Source of the DNA: an uncultured Oscillospiraceae bacterium | GTDB taxonomy: Bacteria; Bacillota; Clostridia; Oscillospirales; Oscillospiraceae | Reading direction: 5' to 3' | Length of the DNA: 59,463 bases | Assembly (NCBI GenBank): GCA_900756575.1 | Contig: CAAEKQ010000146.1 | Span: 1-59,463 of the forward strand | Shown: one piece after another, positions 51,801-59,463 of the stretch | How the letters are laid out: each line of letters begins with the position of its first letter | Numbering within the stretch: the first letter of the stretch is position 1 | Notes under the pieces: generated by a model | What the model was told of the DNA's origin: nothing | The model's input: the letters and a program-made list of their open reading frames with translations, nothing else | Databases searched by the model: none | Position numbers and translations under genes: made by a program

Positions 51801-52772
51801 ATGGTGCGGACTAATCGAACCCTTGCATTTCTCCTGATTCTCTGTCTACTGGCAGGGAGTTTGCTTCTATTTACAGGTTGTACCGTCGACGCCGTGGAGC
51901 TTCCGCCCGAGGATTCGGCCGCTTCCGGCGAATGGGGTATTACGGCTGCTGGGCCTGTTACCACCGGTGCCGTTGCCGCATCCACAGACGACGGCAATAC
52001 CGGGAGCACCGATGTCCTCAACAGCAACGATGCGCCGCTGGTGGATGCACTGATTTCCTCCGCCACCATCTCCGCTGCCATGGAGCAGTACAATCTTTCC
52101 GATGACAGCACCGCCGTTCAGGCCCTGCGTCTCATCAACTCCGAATATTCCGCGTGCCTGGACCAGGCTCAGAAGGACGGGCTTATGGTCTTTCTGTTCG
52201 AGGGTGCCGGTGAAAACCAGGACCCCGCCGAGCGAAAGGACGCCATGTGCGTAGTGGTGCAAAACGGTGAGATTCTCTATCTCAGCACCTGCTGCAGCAC
52301 CATCCCCGACTACCCCTTCTCCCCCTGGAAAAACGACGGCTCCGACGTGCCCACCCTCTGCTCCGGCATCTATTCCTTTGATACCGTGAACCATAACGGC
52401 ATCTATGCTGCGCTTCGGGTACGGGACGATCGGGTGATCCGGTTCCATGACGACACGGAGTTCTACGCCGACGTTTCCAACAACGAAAGCATTCAGGTAC
52501 ATCGCCGGGGACGGGAAGAAAACTCCCCGGATGACGAGGTTTGGGCCAACTCCATCGGCTGTCTGCTGGTGGGCCATGCAGGTACTGATCCTACCGACGA
52601 CTACGCCACCTTCGCCCGGGCCGTGGGCATCCTCAACGAAGGCGCCACCGGACGGACGCCCTATCAGAACGTAGCCTACGGAACGCTGATTGTAGACCGC
52701 AGCCTGGGCGCCGATTATCTCCGGTCTGTCGGCTACTCCGACGAGGCCATTGCCGCCATCGAGGGCGAATAA
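51801..52772 (+). CDS. Lipoprotein with L,D-transpeptidase-like motif
   Basis: 323 residues. A lipoprotein signal ends in LLLFTGC, with C27 as the lipidated cysteine. After a Thr/Ala/Asp-rich linker (~28-85) and a helical stretch, the C-terminal domain carries H234-R-R-G, then 13 residues, then S251-I-G-C254. This resembles the HxxG-X14-17-[S/T]-x-G-C signature of YkuD L,D-transpeptidases, but the HxxG to SxGC distance is one short and the overall fold is not clearly YkuD. It could be a divergent peptidoglycan crosslinking or hydrolysing enzyme. Monocistronic. Confidence 0.7.
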   Translation: MVRTNRTLAFLLILCLLAGSLLLFTGCTVDAVELPPEDSAASGEWGITAAGPVTTGAVAASTDDGNTGSTDVLNSNDAPLVDALISSATISAAMEQYNLSDDSTAVQALRLINSEYSACLDQAQKDGLMVFLFEGAGENQDPAERKDAMCVVVQNGEILYLSTCCSTIPDYPFSPWKNDGSDVPTLCSGIYSFDTVNHNGIYAALRVRDDRVIRFHDDTEFYADVSNNESIQVHRRGREENSPDDEVWANSIGCLLVGHAGTDPTDDYATFARAVGILNEGATGRTPYQNVAYGTLIVDRSLGADYLRSVGYSDEAIAAIEGE

Positions 52773-52786
52773 CTCCATCACGAAAA

Positions 52787-52832
52787 ATCCCCCGGGAACG
52801 AAGCATTTGCTCCATTCCCGGGGGATCGTTTT
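52787..52832. terminator. Bidirectional terminator between lipoprotein gene and hinT
   Basis: ATCCCCCGGGAA (52787-52798) and TTCCCGGGGGAT (52815-52826) form a perfect 12-bp stem with T runs on both strands. Confidence 0.85.
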
Positions 52833-52858
52833 ATCTGTTTACGCTGGGAGAATCTCGA

Positions 52859-53197
52859 TTAGTTGAAGCTCCCCAGCTGCTTTCCGGCCAGCACATGGAA
52901 ATGCAGGTGATGCACGGTCTGACCCGCATCGGCACCGCAGTTGGTGACCACCCGGAAGCCCTCGGAGAAGCCCATTTCGCGGCTGAGCTTGGCGATGACC
53001 TCATAGATGTGGCCCACCACAGGCGCCATCTCCGGGCCGATCTCCGCCGCAGACGCAATGTGCTGCTTGGGGATCACCAAAAAATGCATGGGTGCCAGCG
53101 GCTCAATGTCCTTGAATGCAAAGCAGAGTTCATCCTCATAAACCTTGGTGGTGGGGATTTCGCCCGCCATGATTTTGCAGAAAATGCAGTCTTCCAT
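52859..53197 (-). CDS. hinT: HIT family hydrolase (HinT-like)
   Basis: 112 residues. The histidine triad is HHLHFHVLAG near the C-terminus, and the N-terminus MEDCIFCKIMAGEIP has the CxxC common to bacterial HinT. These proteins hydrolyse adenosine phosphoramidates such as aminoacyl-AMP by-products. It lies 12 bases after alaS on the same strand, a sensible pairing if it clears aminoacyl-adenylates. Confidence 0.93.
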   Translation of the reverse strand: MEDCIFCKIMAGEIPTTKVYEDELCFAFKDIEPLAPMHFLVIPKQHIASAAEIGPEMAPVVGHIYEVIAKLSREMGFSEGFRVVTNCGADAGQTVHHLHFHVLAGKQLGSFN

Positions 53198-53209
53198 GAT
53201 TTTGCCTCC

Positions 53210-55876
<2,667 letters not shown>

Positions 55877-56147
55877 ACAAATTCCTCCATATTTTAAGCA
55901 ATGACCAAAGGCCCACGTAAAAAAATAAACCCGCCCCCAGAAACAGGGGCGGGAGTCAAGCTCACGCGGTACCACCCTGATTTGTCTCAAGAAAAGACAC
56001 CTCAGACGCCTTAACGGGGACGAACGTACCGGTTTTCCGGTCAGCTCAGGAGTGGCCTGCATGGATTCCCGTGCCGGAGCTTTCACTGTCCTCCGGTCGC
56101 TAGGCTGGGATGTCCATGCTTCTTTCCGTCATTGCCTTTGCATATTC
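55877..56147 (-). promoter_or_regulatory. T-box riboswitch controlling alaS
   Basis: The minus strand contains AGGGTGGTACCGCG (complement of 55965-55978), the T-box that pairs with uncharged tRNA, followed by the terminator CCCGCCCC/GGGGCGGG and a T run (55919-55953). Stem I is formed by GCATGGA/TCCATGC, and a GCC codon (complement of 56054-56056) directly after it is the likely alanine specifier. Uncharged tRNA-Ala would prevent termination. Confidence 0.92.
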
Positions 56148-56153
56148 TTTTTC

Positions 56154-56181
56154 ATTTTAACACGAATCAGCCATTTGTCAA
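56154..56181 (-). promoter_or_regulatory. Promoter of the alaS T-box leader
   Basis: On the minus strand perfect TTGACA (complement of 56176-56181), 16 bases, TAAAAT (complement of 56154-56159). The 86 bases from here to the divergent DUF421 gene hold no recognised element. Confidence 0.75.
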
Positions 56182-56267
56182 CCATCCGTCTGTATTTTCC
56201 CCCGATCTTTTTTCGATTTTTCCGGGTCGTGCATGAAATTACCCGCCCCGGCGCACACTGAGTTCGG

Positions 56268-56954
56268 GTGAATTGGATGTTTATTTCGTTTTTGAGAACC
56301 ATTATCTTATATCTCGTGATCGTGCTGACGCTGCGGGTGCTGGGAAAACGTCAGGTAGGAGAATTGGAGCCGTCGGAGCTGGTCGTGGCCATTTTGATTT
56401 CCGATCTGGCGGCGGTGCCCATGCAGGATATCGGCATCCCCCTTCTGTCCGGCGTAATTCCCATTTTAACGCTGCTGGCGCTGGAGCTGGCAGCCTCGGA
56501 GTGGAGTATGCATTCCGTGCGGTTCCGGGCGTTTTTATGCGGGAAGCCGGTGTTTATCATCCGGGAGGGCGTAATCGACCAAACTGCCATGGCAAAGAAC
56601 CGGCTGACCATTGACGAGCTGAACTTCTGCCTCCGTCAGGCTGGGATCCTGGATGCCAGCCTGGTGCAGTATGCGGTGCTGGAAACAAACGGCCAACTGA
56701 CCACGTTCCTCTACCCCCAGTATGCCCCGCTGACCCCGCAGGATGCCGGAAAAAAGGCGCAGAATCAGGAATTCTACGTGAATCTCATCTGCAACGGGCG
56801 TATTCTGGAGGATAATCTGACGTTCATCGGCAAAAATCTCGGCTGGCTGGACACAGAGCTTGCCCGGCAAAAGGTCACCCGGGACGAGGTATTCTGGATG
56901 ACCGGCACCGCAGGCGGAACGGTGCAGATCGTGCGAAAGGCGGATACGGTATGA
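56268..56954 (+). CDS. DUF421 (YetF-like) membrane protein
   Basis: 228 residues. Three N-terminal helices precede a cytoplasmic DUF421 domain; FLRTIILYLVIVLTLRVLGKRQVGELEPSELVVAILIS is the family hallmark, and LTIDELNFCLRQAGI belongs to the soluble domain. Function unknown; some members are linked to sporulation or stress. The start is GTG 56268 or ATG 56277, neither with a strong ribosome-binding site. Its stop overlaps the next gene (ATGA). Confidence 0.88.
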   Translation: MNWMFISFLRTIILYLVIVLTLRVLGKRQVGELEPSELVVAILISDLAAVPMQDIGIPLLSGVIPILTLLALELAASEWSMHSVRFRAFLCGKPVFIIREGVIDQTAMAKNRLTIDELNFCLRQAGILDASLVQYAVLETNGQLTTFLYPQYAPLTPQDAGKKAQNQEFYVNLICNGRILEDNLTFIGKNLGWLDTELARQKVTRDEVFWMTGTAGGTVQIVRKADTV

Positions 56955-57331
56955 AGAAACTATACTCTGCTCTGGGGATTTTGCTGGTGATTACAGGCTT
57001 TTGCTGGTTCACCGCCTGGCGGGTGGACGATCTCTGCAACACCTCCGCATCCCTGCTGGAGGCCGCGGAAACCCAGGTGATGCTGGGGGATTATGACGCC
57101 GCCGTGGAGACCGTGAACCATTCCTTCCGGCTGTGGAACCGGCACGAGGGCTTTTTCGGTATGGCGCTAAGGCATACGGAGTCCGACGATGTGGGGATTC
57201 TGTATCCGGTGCTTCAGGAGGCCTGCCGGCAAAAGGATCGGGGAGAATTCTTGCTCCGGGCCCGTGAGCTTGCCGCCAATCTCCGGCACCTGGGACGGAT
57301 GGAGCAGCCGTATTTGTTTAACATTCTATAA
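56951..57331 (+). CDS. DUF4363-like protein
   Basis: 126 residues. One N-terminal helix (~5-25) precedes an extracytoplasmic helical domain (LLEAAETQVMLGDYDAAVETVNHSFRLW). It fits DUF4363, which often follows DUF421 in Clostridia. Function unknown. Coupled to DUF421 by a 4-base overlap. Confidence 0.75.
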   Translation: MKKLYSALGILLVITGFCWFTAWRVDDLCNTSASLLEAAETQVMLGDYDAAVETVNHSFRLWNRHEGFFGMALRHTESDDVGILYPVLQEACRQKDRGEFLLRARELAANLRHLGRMEQPYLFNIL

Positions 57332-57333
57332 AA

Positions 57334-57370
57334 AGCAGAGGGCAGTACAAAGCTGTCCTCTGCTCGTTTG
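57334..57370. terminator. Bidirectional terminator between DUF4363 gene and proC
   Basis: AGCAGAGG and CCTCTGCT with inner CAG/CTG form the stem; the minus strand ends in TTTTTAT, the plus in CGTTTG. Confidence 0.75.
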
Positions 57371-57379
57371 CTTGACTGT

Positions 57380-58162
57380 TTACTTTCCCGCTGCATCCAC
57401 GCAGCTGCGAATCGCCTCGATCACCGCACTGCGCATGCCGTCCTTCTCCAGCTGCGCCACCGCACGAATGGTGGTGCCGCCGGGAGAACAAACCTCATCC
57501 TTGAGCTGGGCGGGATGCTTTCCGGATTCCAGCACCATCTTTGCCGAACCCAGCACTGCCTGCGCCGCCAATTCATAGGCTTGCTGACGGGGAATGCCCG
57601 CATAGCAGCCTGCATCACCCATGGCCTCAATGAACATATACACATAGGCCGGACTGCTGCCGGTGAGCGCCGACACTGCATTCATCAGCCGCTCGGGCAA
57701 AACGGACGTTCCGCCCGCCAGAGAAAACAGCTTCAGCACCTTGGCCTGATCCTCCTCGGTTACATTCTCGCCAAAGGAAAACGCCGTCATACCCGCCTGC
57801 ACTGCCGCGGGAGTGTTTGGCATGGCGCGAACCACCTTTTTGTCCTCGCCCAGTACGTCAAGATACGACTGAATGGTCAGTCCTACGGCAATGGACACAA
57901 TGATCTGATCCTTCGTAACCACCGGTGCGATCTCCCAAAGGATCTCCGGCATTACAATGGGCTTTACCGCCAGCATCAGCAGGTCACAATTCTGTGCCAC
58001 CTCTGCCGCAGAAGCCGCCGGAACCGTGCCGGTGCGCTTGCAAACTGCCTCCAGCTTTTCTTTTCCGTGGTTGCAGGCGACCATGGTGTTCTCTGCGTCC
58101 TTGCAGAAAGCGTCCATCAATGCGCCGCCCATGTTGCCGGTGCCAATGACACCAATTTTCAT
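57380..58162 (-). CDS. proC: Pyrroline-5-carboxylate reductase
   Basis: 260 residues. N-terminal Rossmann fold (KIGVIGTGNMGGALMDAF), CDLLMLAVKP, MPNTPAAV, and the C-terminal signature ALTGSSPAYVYMFIEAM with CSPGGTTI. It performs the last step of proline synthesis in the cytoplasm. It follows the aminotransferase by 3 bases, suggesting one transcript. Confidence 0.95.
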   Translation of the reverse strand: MKIGVIGTGNMGGALMDAFCKDAENTMVACNHGKEKLEAVCKRTGTVPAASAAEVAQNCDLLMLAVKPIVMPEILWEIAPVVTKDQIIVSIAVGLTIQSYLDVLGEDKKVVRAMPNTPAAVQAGMTAFSFGENVTEEDQAKVLKLFSLAGGTSVLPERLMNAVSALTGSSPAYVYMFIEAMGDAGCYAGIPRQQAYELAAQAVLGSAKMVLESGKHPAQLKDEVCSPGGTTIRAVAQLEKDGMRSAVIEAIRSCVDAAGK

Positions 58163-58165
58163 GGA

Positions 58166-59335
58166 TTATCCCTCCAATACGCCGCTTTCGGCGATCCGGG
58201 CAAAGGCCCGGGACATTTCCTCCTGGGTACGAACCAGTGCAAACCGTACATAGCCCTCGCCCAGCGCGCCAAAGGCACTGCCGGGTGTGACCGATACGCC
58301 TGCACGCTCCAGCAGTGCAATGCAGAAGTCCTGGCTGGTGGCATAGGTATCCGGAATCTTAGCCCAGACGAACATGGTGCCTGCGGGTTTTTTGATGTGC
58401 CAGCCCAGTTTTCCCAGCTCGTCTACCAGGTAATTCCGCCGGGCCTCATAAGCGCCCCGCACCTCTGCCACACAGCTCTGGTCGCCGGTGATGGCCGCAA
58501 TGGCTGCTTTCTGAATGGGCAGGAAAATGCCAAAATCCAGGTTGGATTTCAGAGTGCGGAGATTGCCCACAACCTCCGGATTGCCCACGCAGAAGCCTAC
58601 CCGCGCGCCCGCCATGCCATAGGTCTTGGACAGAGAGTTGAACTCCACGCCCACCTCCATGGCGCCGGGATGGCTCAGGAAGCTGCCGCAGGTAGCGCCG
58701 TCATACACCAGCTCGGAGTAAGCGTTATCGTGAATCACTATGATGTCGTATTTCTTTGCAAAGGCAATGAGCTTGTCATAGAACCACTCCGGCGCAAGGG
58801 CGCAAGTGGGGTTATTGGGATAGGATACAATCATCAGCTTGGCCCGCCGCGCGAGCTCTTCGGGGATGGCGTCCAGGTCGATGAGATAATCGTTCTCCGC
58901 TTTCAGAGGCATATAGTGTAGCTCGGCCCCGGCCAGTGCGGCCCCATCGGCGAACACAGGATAGCAGGGTTCCGGCAGCAGTACCACATCGCCCTCGTTG
59001 AGAATGGACAGGCCAATATGGCTCAGGCCCTCCTGGGAGCCGAGAACGCTGGTAATCTGGGTCTTGGGATCCAGCGCCACCCCATAGCGCCGCTGATACC
59101 ACTGGGCCACTGCCTCCAGCAGCTCCGGCAAATCCACAATGGCATAGAGATAGTTCTCGGGCTTCAACGCTTCCTCACTGAGCACCTTGGTAATATGAGG
59201 TGCGGGAGGAATGTTGGGCGCGCCGATGGAGAAATCAATCACCTCCTGGCCCCGAGCCTCTACCGCAGTGCGGCGATTTTTCATGACGGTAAAAATGGAC
59301 TCGCCAAATCGATCCATGCGTTTTGAAAATTCCAT
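58166..59335 (-). CDS. Class I/II PLP aminotransferase
   Basis: About 389 residues, fold-type I. IDFSIGAPNIPPAPHI at the N-terminus, VLGSQEGLSHIG, SYPNNPT, IIVIHDNAYSEL and the PLP-lysine in SLSKTYGMAGARVG are visible, closest by eye to the LL-diaminopimelate/alanine-type aminotransferases. The amino donor is not determinable. ATG 59335 has AAAAGG 10 bases upstream; in-frame starts at 59344 and further up lack suitable spacing. Confidence 0.88.
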   Translation of the reverse strand: MEFSKRMDRFGESIFTVMKNRRTAVEARGQEVIDFSIGAPNIPPAPHITKVLSEEALKPENYLYAIVDLPELLEAVAQWYQRRYGVALDPKTQITSVLGSQEGLSHIGLSILNEGDVVLLPEPCYPVFADGAALAGAELHYMPLKAENDYLIDLDAIPEELARRAKLMIVSYPNNPTCALAPEWFYDKLIAFAKKYDIIVIHDNAYSELVYDGATCGSFLSHPGAMEVGVEFNSLSKTYGMAGARVGFCVGNPEVVGNLRTLKSNLDFGIFLPIQKAAIAAITGDQSCVAEVRGAYEARRNYLVDELGKLGWHIKKPAGTMFVWAKIPDTYATSQDFCIALLERAGVSVTPGSAFGALGEGYVRFALVRTQEEMSRAFARIAESGVLEG

Positions 59336-59365
59336 ATGTATCATACCTTTTCTCAGAATGGCGTT

Positions 59366-59394
59366 ATTATAATGCGTACTGAACAAAGCCACAA
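59366..59394 (-). promoter_or_regulatory. Promoter of the aminotransferase-proC unit
   Basis: On the minus strand perfect TATAAT (complement of 59366-59371), 17 bases, a weak TTGTGG (complement of 59389-59394). The -35 lies inside a nested inverted repeat. Confidence 0.55.
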
Positions 59395-59435
59395 GCCTTG
59401 AAATTCATGCGTTTCAAGGCTCATTGGCTTTGTTC
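59381..59435. repeat. Nested perfect inverted repeat at the right window edge
   Basis: GAACAAAGCC (59381-59390) pairs with GGCTTTGTTC (59426-59435), and inside it GCCTTGAAA (59395-59403) pairs with TTTCAAGGC (59412-59420). The 55-base element could be a terminator for a gene beyond the window, an operator, or a small repeated element. No further copy was noticed in this window. Confidence 0.6.
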
Positions 59436-59463
59436 ATGTGCAAGGATTTTGGGCAGAATTGCC

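Noticed and set aside
55877..56086. 70-codon N-terminal extension of alaS
   Set aside because: It translates the T-box leader; the AlaS N-terminus MKKFGVNELR begins at 55876 behind a good ribosome-binding site.

Overview
The window is chromosomal DNA from a GC-rich member of the Clostridia, most likely a gut Oscillospiraceae/Ruminococcaceae-type bacterium. Evidence: strong Shine-Dalgarno sequences (AGGAGG), sigma-A promoters with 16-17 bp spacers, a CIRCE heat-shock operator, an alanine T-box, an L10 leader, ECF transport genes, DegV, LCP, DUF1292, DUF4363 and DUF3783 families, and GshAB glutathione synthesis. No rRNA, CRISPR array, insertion sequence or prophage was seen. Most genes are core genes, with short accessory patches.

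Layout. 1-2635: end of a surface-polymer locus (Wzx-type flippase and a CDP-glycerol glycerophosphotransferase-like enzyme). 2669-7082: a four-gene cassette (membrane SGNH protein, DUF4358, MBOAT, DHHW protein) that looks like a machine for O-acylating an extracytoplasmic polymer. 7098-8874 (-): tsaE-tsaB-upp. 8947-12081: RodA, an SLH/Ig-like surface protein and a FlK-like thioesterase. 12106-14047: hsp20 under CIRCE control, then lrgAB. 14044-15734 (-): a MerR-methyltransferase fusion with a GNAT gene, under a MerR-type promoter with a 19-bp spacer. 15803-16451: tRNA-Leu(TAG) and an AT-rich orphan Mrr_N-like ORF. 16450-20817: two M20 peptidases (PepT, PepV-like) and an LCP protein. 20837-22220 (-): two unknown membrane proteins. 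22340-25074: marR, mrnC and rqcH.

25079-31798 (-): clpE-like, gshAB, nitroreductase, degV and DUF3783, probably one thiol/proteotoxic-stress operon. 31802-39733 (-): class A PBP, methyltransferase, ecfA1, ecfA2, ecfT, truA and DUF5711. 40002-43875: DUF1292, a probable 6S RNA, a parvulin foldase, tcdA and a split TauE/SafE exporter, converging on ruvX. 44379-47972: rpmG-secE-nusG-rplK-rplA, then rplJ-rplL behind an L10 leader attenuator. 48086-52832: moxR, DUF58, a DUF4129-like protein, and a lipoprotein with an L,D-transpeptidase-like motif. 52859-56181 (-): hinT and T-box-controlled alaS. 56268-57370: DUF421 and DUF4363. 57380-59394 (-): proC and a class I aminotransferase, next to a nested inverted repeat at the right edge.

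Recurring themes are cell-envelope construction (flippase, polymerase, O-acylation, RodA, LCP, PBP, SLH protein), translation (tRNA modification, ribosomal proteins, RqcH, AlaS, 6S RNA) and protein/thiol stress (Hsp20, ClpE, GshAB). Starts were placed by Shine-Dalgarno position, so several genes are shorter than the longest open frame. All family calls come from reading motifs by eye; no database search was run.
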